Positions 16,993-23,522 of a stretch of DNA of 64,000 nucleotides are shown here, in pieces; positions within the stretch are counted from its first letter, which is position 1, and the number at the start of each line of letters is the position of its first letter. The DNA is from Salinimicrobium marinum. GTDB taxonomy: Bacteria; Bacteroidota; Bacteroidia; Flavobacteriales; Flavobacteriaceae. The position numbers and the translations under genes are program-made. The DNA lies in NCBI RefSeq assembly GCF_014651535.1, contig NZ_BMXB01000002.1:434001-498000 (forward strand), read 5' to 3'. The notes under the pieces were generated by a model. That model did no database searches. It was not told the DNA's origin and worked only from the letters and a program-made list of their open reading frames with translations.

Positions 16993-17260
16993 CGTATTAA
17001 AGCGACGAATTCACGAATCCTTTGCGTGAAAAAACCAACTGAGTAAATTTTCCAATTTAAAAAGAGTTCTCAGTCGCCAAATGACAGCAGAAAATCATTC
17101 GTGCATTTGTAATAAAACCCTGAAGTATTTCTTTATATAGAAACCTTTTACGTCCTAATACCAGTACCTTGCGCCCTGCAGGAATCCTTGCATTAGCAAG
17201 AATTCGATTAAGAATTATTTGTGCATTCATGGGTAACAACACACAACAGAAACTAAAATT
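16993..17260. other. Intergenic remainder, possibly degenerate
   Basis: No supported gene. Words of the type CGACGAATTCACGAATC and TGCACGAATG (minus strand) recur here; such words are frequent in non-coding junk of Bacteroidota genomes as I recall. A 61-codon minus-strand frame (17057-17242) resembles nothing known and was not accepted. Confidence 0.4.
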
Positions 17261-17992
17261 TTATTCCTTCTTCCCCGCTCGAAACAGCACCGGAAACGAA
17301 ATTTTCCCTCGTTCCCCGAAGCTCTGCTTCAGATCATCATAGATAAGATCTACCGGAATTTCATTATTGGCTTTTTCATAATGTTTTACAGCACTCCATG
17401 TTTTCAAATACCCCACCAACCGCTCCAGGCTCCAGTCCATTTCATTCCTGAATTCCGGAGCCTCTATCTCCTTAAACGGAAACGGGATAGTTCGGTATTC
17501 CTCATCAAGGTATTTCCGCTCTTTATCCCAGTAAGAGCCGATGACCTCACGGTAAAAATGATTTATTACTTTATTGGTGGCTTCATTGCTTTGGAAAAGT
17601 CCATACCCCATGACAGCGATGATTCCGCCGGGTTTTATTGTACGGCTGACTTCCTTATAAAAACCATCAAAATCAAACCAGTGAATCGCCTGCGCCACGG
17701 TGATTAGATCGAAAGAAGCATCCGGAAAATTAGTTTTTTCAGCCCTTTGCTTGGAGTAGTAAACATTCGGTTTGTTTTGTGCGTTCATCAGTTGTTGTAC
17801 ACTAATGTCTGTTGCATACACCTTCTGAAAGATGTTTGACAATCGCGCTGCTACCTGGCCGTTTCCCGTGCCGCAATCCCAGGCCTGTTCTTTGGACGTA
17901 ACCGCTTTTCTCAGGAATTCATAGATCTCCTCAGGATATCCCGGTCGGTACCTTGCATAATCTTCAGATTTGGTGGAAAAGTTGTCTTTCAT
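17261..17992 (-). CDS. Class I SAM-dependent methyltransferase
   Basis: A 243-residue Rossmann-fold methyltransferase of the Methyltransf_11 type. Motif I is 'AWDCGTGNGQVAARL' (about residues 38-52), motif II around 'YATDIS', and 'FDLITVAQAIHWFDFDGFY' with 'LKPGGIIAVMGYG'-type text (here 'IKPGG') gives motifs III-IV. The N-terminal 'YARYRPGYPEEIYEFL' is characteristic of a subgroup of small-molecule methyltransferases with unknown substrate. A -7 box at 18011-18018 (TATATTTG on the minus strand) lies 19 bp before the start. It stands alone between secreted-protein genes. Confidence 0.88.
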   Translation of the reverse strand: MKDNFSTKSEDYARYRPGYPEEIYEFLRKAVTSKEQAWDCGTGNGQVAARLSNIFQKVYATDISVQQLMNAQNKPNVYYSKQRAEKTNFPDASFDLITVAQAIHWFDFDGFYKEVSRTIKPGGIIAVMGYGLFQSNEATNKVINHFYREVIGSYWDKERKYLDEEYRTIPFPFKEIEAPEFRNEMDWSLERLVGYLKTWSAVKHYEKANNEIPVDLIYDDLKQSFGERGKISFPVLFRAGKKE

Positions 17993-18010
17993 GTAAAATT
18001 ATTCTGTACC

Positions 18011-18018
18011 CAAATATA
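18011..18018 (-). promoter_or_regulatory. -7 box for the methyltransferase
   Basis: The minus strand reads TATATTTG, matching TAnnTTTG, just upstream of ATG 17992. Confidence 0.55.
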
Positions 18019-18238
18019 CTTCATGGAAAGATGAATAAATCAATAGTTTAATCTCTATACCTCATTCCTGAGAAAAAATCACGTAAATCCAGAAAAGTTT
18101 AAGATTTTATTTAGATTTACTCCTGCAGTTCGATACCCCGGTTCTTCCCTACACTCCGGATTTTTCAAAAGCAGCTTAGAATGAAACTGTTTTACCTGTA
18201 CGATACATCATATATAAATTTTACTTTCATTCAAAAAG

Positions 18239-18967
18239 ATGAAAAAGTCAACCTCCTGCCTCCTGGTATATTTGTTCTTTCTTTCTCTTAGCTGCTACAA
18301 AGATGATGAACCCAAAAATGGAATAACAGCAGAAAATATCGAACAGGATCTCTATTTCGGAGATGAATTTCAAATCGAGGCAAGTTCCAACACACCCATT
18401 ACATACGCCACAAATGAAGAGTATCATGCGAGGGTTTCAGAATCCGGGCTCGTTACAGCGGGATTTGTTGGGGAAACTTTTATTACGCTCTCTAACGACA
18501 ATGACAGCCACGAAGTCCCTGTCACTGTAAAACCGAAAAGCACGCTTTACCCGGAGCCAATCATGGACTTTGGAATTTCCAAAAGCACCCTGATCGACGA
18601 ATTGGGCACACCTGAAACTGAAAACGAAGATGCCATAGCTTATATGGATCATTCAGCGGCGGCCCCCATGATCATCTATTCCTTTGATGAAAACGATCAA
18701 CTAAACAGCCTGGGAGTGCTGGTGGAAACGACCTACAGTTCAGTTTTAGGGGTTTTCCTGTCTGAAAGATACTTACCTGCAAATCCAGATAATCTCATCT
18801 TTATAAATGCCCTGGAAGAACCCAAAGCGACCTTGCTTATTGATGCAGAATTATACAGCCAGGAGTACTGGCTGGTTATTTATCTGCCATACCCTGCCAC
18901 GAAAATGAACAAGGATTCTAAAAGGAAAATATTGTCCGACGATATTGATGAGCTTTATAAGCAATAG
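18239..18967 (+). CDS. Lipoprotein with bacterial Ig-like (Big2-type) domain
   Basis: A 242-residue lipoprotein: a hydrophobic signal ('CLLVYLFFLSLSC') ends at Cys19. Residues about 30-100 have the strand pattern of a Big2-like Ig domain ('GDEFQIEASSNTPITYATNEEYHARVSESGLVTAGFVGETFITLS'-type order, ending 'VPVTVKP'). The C-terminal half (about 105-242) starts 'MDFGISKSTLIDELGTPE', a layout reminiscent of small envelope proteins measuring or binding a partner, but no family is recognised. Predicted outer-membrane or periplasmic lipoprotein with adhesion or binding role; function not established. No promoter consensus was found beyond a weak TTTTACTTTC. Confidence 0.75.
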   Translation: MKKSTSCLLVYLFFLSLSCYKDDEPKNGITAENIEQDLYFGDEFQIEASSNTPITYATNEEYHARVSESGLVTAGFVGETFITLSNDNDSHEVPVTVKPKSTLYPEPIMDFGISKSTLIDELGTPETENEDAIAYMDHSAAAPMIIYSFDENDQLNSLGVLVETTYSSVLGVFLSERYLPANPDNLIFINALEEPKATLLIDAELYSQEYWLVIYLPYPATKMNKDSKRKILSDDIDELYKQ

Positions 18968-19038
18968 TAGCTAAGCAGTTATAAATACTTAATTAAAACA
19001 AAAAGAACAATTAAATGTGGTATTACATTTACAACTAC

Positions 19039-19047
19039 GTTGTGCGT
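19039..19047 (+). repeat. 9-bp inverted repeat, left arm (GTTGTGCGT)
   Basis: GTTGTGCGT lies 48 bp before the repeat-protein gene; its exact inverse complement ACGCACAAC lies at 19699-19707, 38 bp after that gene's stop. The pair brackets a single AT-rich gene, which resembles a cassette boundary. See the corresponding finding. Confidence 0.55.
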
Positions 19048-19094
19048 CAGCAAAAACTCGAAACTCTTGATATATTTAGTTTAAATTTATTAAT

Positions 19095-19661
19095 ATGAAA
19101 AGATATGTAATTACTGCGATCCTCATTTTGTTGAAAATGAATTCTTATTCTCAAATTCCAATAGAAAAGTCTAAAGATTATTTATTTCAAATACAAGAAA
19201 ATTACATAAGGACATATAGAATTTTTCCTACAGGAAATATGTGGTATTTTATTAAATTGAATACACAAACTGGAGAAATGTGGCAAATTGAATTTGATCA
19301 AAATAAAACAAAGATATCAGAAATTCCTTTGAACAGTTTAGCGTTAAACGAAGAACAGATAGAAATGGATAATAGATTTACTCTTTTTCCAACTCAAAAT
19401 AATTGGACTTTTTTACTTCTTGATCAACTATATGGAAAAATCTGGCAAGTCAATTGGGATACAAAACCTGAAAAAAACGAGATTGTTCCTTTAAACAATT
19501 CATCGCTGATTGAGGAACAAAAAGAAATTGAAAGTAGATTCACTCTCTATCCAACTCAAAATAGCTGGAATTTCTTACTACTTGATAAAATAGATGGCCG
19601 ACTTTGGCAAATTCGTCGGTCTAAAAAATCTGGAGGAAAAGAAATTATACCAATCCAATAA
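19095..19661 (+). CDS. Secreted protein with three internal repeats
   Basis: A 188-residue protein with an N-terminal signal peptide (about residues 1-19, ending 'NSYSQ'). The mature part is three tandem units of about 50-53 residues, each containing '[RI]F[TP]L[FY]PT[QG]N-x-W-x-F-[IL]-x-L' then 'G-x-[LIM]-W-Q-[IV]' and 'EIxPLN'; units begin near residues 38, 90 and 142. The unit recalls the beta-hairpin repeats of small propeller-like binding proteins, but no family is recognised. The gene is distinctly AT-rich and is bracketed by a 9-bp inverted repeat, suggesting it may have arrived as a unit. Function unknown. Confidence 0.75.
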   Translation: MKRYVITAILILLKMNSYSQIPIEKSKDYLFQIQENYIRTYRIFPTGNMWYFIKLNTQTGEMWQIEFDQNKTKISEIPLNSLALNEEQIEMDNRFTLFPTQNNWTFLLLDQLYGKIWQVNWDTKPEKNEIVPLNNSSLIEEQKEIESRFTLYPTQNSWNFLLLDKIDGRLWQIRRSKKSGGKEIIPIQ

Positions 19662-19698
19662 ATAGTTTGGTTTATAATTATGTAATGAAATATGCCGA

Positions 19699-19707
19699 AC
19701 GCACAAC
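19699..19707 (-). repeat. 9-bp inverted repeat, right arm (ACGCACAAC on plus)
   Basis: Exact inverse complement of 19039-19047; together the arms delimit about 670 bp with one gene inside. Confidence 0.55.
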
Positions 19708-19812
19708 AGGGTATAAAAACAACGCTTAAACCTGTCTTAAATCGAAAATCCGTGCTCGCGTGCAACACCAGCTCCTGTTTTATTCGACCTTATTTTAACC
19801 AACCCTAATATT

Positions 19813-20073
19813 ATGAATCAAAAAGAATTATCAAGTTTAAGTATTGAAGAGCTTAAAAAAAAGAAAACCGCTATAAAAACAGTTTCCTATATGCTCAGTA
19901 TAGTGTTAATAGGCTCATTAGCTTTCTTTATCTTTATTTCTATCCGAGATGGGGCTACACCCTTAATTGCAGTTCCTTTTGCTCTTTCAGCAATTCTCCC
20001 AATGAATTTTAAAAATTTAAAATCAATTAAAAGGGAAATAGAATCCCGGAATCAGGAAGTGATCGGAGAATAA
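19813..20073 (+). CDS. Small two-helix membrane protein
   Basis: An 86-residue protein with an N-terminal helix 'LSIEELKKKKTAIKTVSYML', a membrane segment 'LSIVLIGSLAFFIFISI' (about 32-48) and a second hydrophobic segment 'TPLIAVPFALSAILPM' (about 54-69), ending in a charged helix. The 'LSxEELxKKxK' start and two-TM pattern resemble a family of small Bacteroidota membrane proteins sometimes called 'redox-active disulfide protein 2' without experimental basis; this protein has no cysteines. Function unknown. It is 42 bp before the esterase gene and on the same strand. Confidence 0.7.
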   Translation: MNQKELSSLSIEELKKKKTAIKTVSYMLSIVLIGSLAFFIFISIRDGATPLIAVPFALSAILPMNFKNLKSIKREIESRNQEVIGE

Positions 20074-20114
20074 AATAAATTGACGCTAGACGAAATTTAA
20101 AAACGCCACTAAAA

Positions 20115-21335
20115 ATGAAATTTCACCTGTTATTCAGCTTAATTACAATAAGTTTTTCGACCTATTCTCAATCCCCAATTACAATTGGACACACGGAGAC
20201 CATACATTCTGAAATACTGAATGAAGACAGAGTATTGGAAATATATCTACCTAAAGGCTATGAAGACTCGAACAAGACATATCCGGTGTTATATTTACTG
20301 GATAGTTTTTTAAATTTCAGACATGCCGTAGCTTCAGCTGAATTTCTAGGTTTCGACCGACGAATTCCGGAAATGATTATTGTAGGAATACGGAATACAC
20401 AACGTAACAGAGACCTAACACCTGAATCTCCAAAGCTTGATTTAAGCCAACGGGAGCGATTAGGCACCGTTGGCGGAGCCGATAACTTCCGGGCCTTTTT
20501 AGAAAAGGAATTAATGCCTCATATAGTAAGTACGTATAAAGCTGCGCCTTACAAAATAATCTCAGGACATTCTCTTGGTGGTCTTTTCAATGTGCATACT
20601 TTCTTTAAACAACCCGGGTTGTTTGATGCCTATATTACCATAAGCCCAAGTTTGTGGTATCCCAATGATGTCATTTCTCAAGAATTTAATGATGTATTCC
20701 CGAATCCTGATAAAATGAACCAGACATTTTATATGACTCTTGCCAATGAAGTTAGTGGAAATATGCGAGGTAATGTTATCAAACTAAGTGGAGAGTTCGA
20801 AAATTATATTAATACTCATGAAGATACAGGCCTTCGGTTTCAATACAACCCTATGCCCGAAGAAACACACCTCTCTGTAGGTTTGCCTTCTGTGTTTTTT
20901 GGTTTACGTTTCATTTTTGAACCTACACAATATAAAGTTCCTAAAACCGAAGAAGAAATTATAGCTCAGGGAGGCCCGGAAAAAGCCATTGAAAATATTG
21001 TCACTTATTTCAATGAGGTATCTGAAACCTATGGGTTCGAAGTCACTAATGAATATGCTTTAACTGATATGGGCTTTGCCTTATTAAAACACGAAGATTT
21101 TAAACATTATGCACTAGATGCCTTCAAAGCCAATCTTGATGCACACCCAAAGTCCTACGATGCATATTCTGTATTAGGAATGGCCTACGAAAAACTTGAC
21201 GATTTTCAGAAAGCAAAAGAAAATTACGAAATAGCTTTAAACATGGTAATGAAAACAGAAAACCCGGAATGGCAGTTCTACAAATCCGATTTAGATAAGA
21301 TTGAGAAGAAAATAAAAGCAAAGACTGACAAGTAG
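20115..21335 (+). CDS. Secreted esterase-D-like alpha/beta hydrolase with C-terminal TPR
   Basis: A 406-residue protein with a signal peptide (about residues 1-19) and an esterase D/Fes-type alpha/beta-hydrolase domain: 'LEIYLPKGYE... YPVLYLLDSF', nucleophile elbow 'GHSLGGLF' (Ser about 154), 'PSLWYPND' and an acid/His region 'EETHLSVGL'. The family hydrolyses esters including trilactone siderophores and feruloyl or acyl esters; the substrate is not known here. Residues about 310-400 form TPR-like helices ('YDAYSVLGMAYEKLDDFQKAKENYEIAL'-type). A weak hairpin follows at 21346-21386. Likely periplasmic. Confidence 0.85.
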   Translation: MKFHLLFSLITISFSTYSQSPITIGHTETIHSEILNEDRVLEIYLPKGYEDSNKTYPVLYLLDSFLNFRHAVASAEFLGFDRRIPEMIIVGIRNTQRNRDLTPESPKLDLSQRERLGTVGGADNFRAFLEKELMPHIVSTYKAAPYKIISGHSLGGLFNVHTFFKQPGLFDAYITISPSLWYPNDVISQEFNDVFPNPDKMNQTFYMTLANEVSGNMRGNVIKLSGEFENYINTHEDTGLRFQYNPMPEETHLSVGLPSVFFGLRFIFEPTQYKVPKTEEEIIAQGGPEKAIENIVTYFNEVSETYGFEVTNEYALTDMGFALLKHEDFKHYALDAFKANLDAHPKSYDAYSVLGMAYEKLDDFQKAKENYEIALNMVMKTENPEWQFYKSDLDKIEKKIKAKTDK

Positions 21336-21345
21336 CGATTGCAAC

Positions 21346-21386
21346 GCCTCAGTGCCCTGCGAAAAATGAGGCTCACACTGTTTTTT
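21346..21386 (+). terminator. Possible terminator after the esterase gene
   Basis: GCCTCA (21346-21351) pairs with TGAGGC (21367-21372); a T6 run follows at about 21381. The 15-nt loop and the offset T run make it weaker than the other terminators. Confidence 0.4.
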
Positions 21387-21522
21387 CCTTGATAAATCTA
21401 ATTCTTGAACATGAGGAAGTTCGGAATTATAACCTGTTGAATATTAAATTGTTACTGAAAGACCACTTTAAAAACATGATTGAAAAATATTAAATAGTAA
21501 GAAAATAAATTATTCTTCAAAT

Positions 21523-21960
21523 TTGAATGGAGATAATTTAAAGCAAAAGATTGAAAGTGTCTTTACGCAAAGTACTTTAAGCATGGGTGGAAAATTCACA
21601 AGTCAAAATGAATTTATAGCATTCGATAAATGGTCGGTTATGTCATGGTACGTCTCGAATTTTAAAAGGAAATCGGCTTATTTGAAGGGAAAGATTATAG
21701 AATCAGACAAAGGAACATTGGTAAAATTAAATTTTAAACCTAATACAATGTTGTCCGTTTTTCCTATTCTTTCAGTATTGATCGGAATAATTACCATGAT
21801 AATAGCCGAATCAACTCAATTTTTAATTATTGGATCAATCTTCATTTTAGTAGGGATTTTCTATTATTCAATGGGCATCTTTTCAAGAAACCGACTACAA
21901 AACATTTTTGAGAAAAGTATAGATGTACAAATAGTTTCAGGGGAATTAAAGGTGCAATAA
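21523..21960 (+). CDS. Membrane protein of unknown function with unusual start
   Basis: A 145-residue protein containing 'STLSMGGKFTSQNEFIAFDKW', then two membrane segments ('MLSVFPILSVLIGIITMIIA' and 'FLIIGSIFILVGIFYYSMGI') and a charged C-terminus. No ATG is in frame upstream: the frame is open from 21484 but the only plausible start is TTG at 21523; the ATG at 21527 is in a different frame. This may reflect a TTG start or a slightly truncated 5' end. Remembered homologues in Bacteroidota share the 'GGKFTS-x-NEF-x-AYDKW' element, without function. Neighbours are unrelated. Confidence 0.65.
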   Translation: MNGDNLKQKIESVFTQSTLSMGGKFTSQNEFIAFDKWSVMSWYVSNFKRKSAYLKGKIIESDKGTLVKLNFKPNTMLSVFPILSVLIGIITMIIAESTQFLIIGSIFILVGIFYYSMGIFSRNRLQNIFEKSIDVQIVSGELKVQ

Positions 21961-22275
21961 AAATGCATACCATTTGCCAAAAAACATAGTTAACCGGTTC
22001 AAAATCAGAATACCGGTCTCTTTTGCAGAACTATAATTTTCTGCATTTATTAAACATTTGCTACTGCCTGAATCGCACCACCACTCACCATCCAAGAATA
22101 ACCTGGAATCCCAGCTAAACCTTCTAACCCGGTGTTCCGGCTTTCTATAATTGTTTTACCTTGCACGCCGTTTTAAAGATGATGCCTCCTAGCACCGGGA
22201 GACCCGATATACGTTTGAACAACATGGTCAGATTTAAAGTCAGGAGCATTAAAAGGACTAACAACTAATCAAAAG
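21961..22275. other. 315-bp intergenic region, no gene seen
   Basis: Lies between the TTG-start membrane protein and the CAT-like gene. No hairpin terminator, promoter consensus or coding frame was recognised. A GTTAACCGGTTCAAAATCAGAATACCGG stretch (21989 on) contains an imperfect ACCGG pair. Confidence 0.5.
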
Positions 22276-22902
22276 ATGAAAATAATAGATATTGAAAACT
22301 GGAATAGAAAAGAACATTTTCATTTCTTTTCGAAGATGGCCAGTCCATTTTTTGGGATCGTGACCGAGGTTGATTGCACTCATACTTTTAATTCCGCAAA
22401 AAAGAACAATCTTTCGTTTTTTGCTCAATATCTTCACAAGTCAATGATCGCTGTAAATTCTGTTCCGGAATTAAAATATAGAATCGTAGAGGATCAGGTG
22501 ATTGAGTTTGACAGGATAAATGCCGGAGCTACAATTGGAAGAAGTGACGGCACTTTTGGCTTTACCTTCGTGAATTTTACAGAGAACTTTGAAATTTTCA
22601 ATGCCGAATTACAAAAGGAAATCCTGGAGGTAAAAAATTCTACAGGGTTAAGGCTCAATAATGATGATCTCACGAAAGATCTCATCCGCCATTCAACAAT
22701 TCCTTGGAATTCCTTTTCAGCATTACTGCATCCCACCAACCTCGATCCCAAAGAGTCGGTGCCCAAAATTACCTTCGGAAAATTCAGTATTCGCAATAAC
22801 AGAAAGTACCTTCCGGTTTCTATTGAAGCCCATCATGGATTGGTGGACGGTTTGCATTTAGCCAAATATCTTGAAGAATTTCAGAGACAACTGGATTTAT
22901 AA
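22276..22902 (+). CDS. Chloramphenicol acetyltransferase-like (CAT family) acyltransferase
   Basis: A 208-residue protein of the CAT trimeric acetyltransferase family. The active-site motif HHxxxDG is present as 'AHHGLVDGLH' (catalytic His187, structural Asp191), together with 'NWNRKEHFHFF' at the N-terminus and 'PEFRYR'-like 'VPELKYRI' and 'PWNSFSALLHP' blocks in their usual order. Classical enzymes acetylate chloramphenicol with acetyl-CoA; many chromosomal Bacteroidota members are CAT-like with unknown substrate. No resistance phenotype can be concluded from sequence. It stands alone in an accessory-looking stretch with no transposon. Confidence 0.9.
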   Translation: MKIIDIENWNRKEHFHFFSKMASPFFGIVTEVDCTHTFNSAKKNNLSFFAQYLHKSMIAVNSVPELKYRIVEDQVIEFDRINAGATIGRSDGTFGFTFVNFTENFEIFNAELQKEILEVKNSTGLRLNNDDLTKDLIRHSTIPWNSFSALLHPTNLDPKESVPKITFGKFSIRNNRKYLPVSIEAHHGLVDGLHLAKYLEEFQRQLDL

Positions 22903-22960
22903 AAAGCCAGGAAAGTAGAAATAAAGGCCGGCTCAGCAATAATAGGGAATTAGCTCCTTA

Positions 22961-23158
22961 TTAATCCAAATCCATTTCTTTCAGCCTCTCCTGATAAGAT
23001 TTTATCTTCTCCATTTCATCACGTACTTCATCGACACTTGCCCCCAATCCGGATAGACCTGAAGCGGTTGCACCTCTATACTGGTTTTCCAGTTTATTTA
23101 TTTTGTCGGTCAGTTCTATCATGCGTAATTTCAGCAAACCTAAGAGGTACTTTTTCAT
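22961..23158 (-). CDS. Small coiled-coil protein
   Basis: A 65-residue protein, mostly helical: 'MIELTDKINKLENQYRGA', a small Gly/Ser/Ala-rich middle and 'VRDEMEKIKSYQERLKEMDLD'. The heptad-like pattern suggests a coiled coil. The start at 23158 or the Met at residue 13 are both possible. No family is recognised and no promoter box of full consensus was found. It could be a genuine small protein; it overlaps no other gene and the codon use looks like that of neighbours. Confidence 0.5.
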   Translation of the reverse strand: MKKYLLGLLKLRMIELTDKINKLENQYRGATASGLSGLGASVDEVRDEMEKIKSYQERLKEMDLD

Positions 23159-23522
23159 AATAACTATTTTTAAGTGTACCTTAAAATTACAACTTTACCT
23201 GTAAAAAATTGCTGCGTGGATTTTATATTGTTAAATCTTCGATATCAGGATCTTACGTGACCTGAAAGTAAAACTTTATTATTTCTTTACCTCTTTCTCT
23301 TTTGTCCTCCCGGCATTTATAATTAATTTCAGGGCAAAACAGCAAGAGCTCCTGTTTTTCCGCCATTTCTGACCCACGTCATATTTGGATGCAGGGAAAT
23401 CAGTTAATTTTGCCGCGGAATATGCAGCACTTAATAAACCTGCATTTCCACTCACATTTTCTAATTATAGAAAATTCAGAAAATTTATAAAGAACCTTAT
23501 TTTTGAATTAGAAATCTATCAC
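23159..23522. other. Intergenic region containing the pta promoter
   Basis: Holds two TAnnTTTG matches on the plus strand: TAATTTTG at 23405-23412 with TTTG 17 bp earlier, and TATTTTTG at 23498-23505. The long frame that reads through this region into pta has no ATG with family similarity before 23523. Nothing else was recognised. Confidence 0.55.
23498..23505 (+). promoter_or_regulatory. -7 box for pta
   Basis: TATTTTTG fits TAnnTTTG and ends 18 bp before ATG 23523, the expected distance for a short leader. A second candidate is TAATTTTG at 23405-23412. Confidence 0.55.

Noticed and set aside
17057-17242. 61-codon minus frame
   Set aside because: No recognisable family, no promoter, lies in likely degenerate gap sequence.
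18239-22902. Composite transposon or phage around the CAT-like gene
   Set aside because: No transposase, integrase or terminal repeats beyond the short 9-bp pair were found.
23385-23522. 46-codon upstream extension of pta
   Set aside because: A -7 box lies inside it and the family start is MNKGIYIATLEP at 23523.
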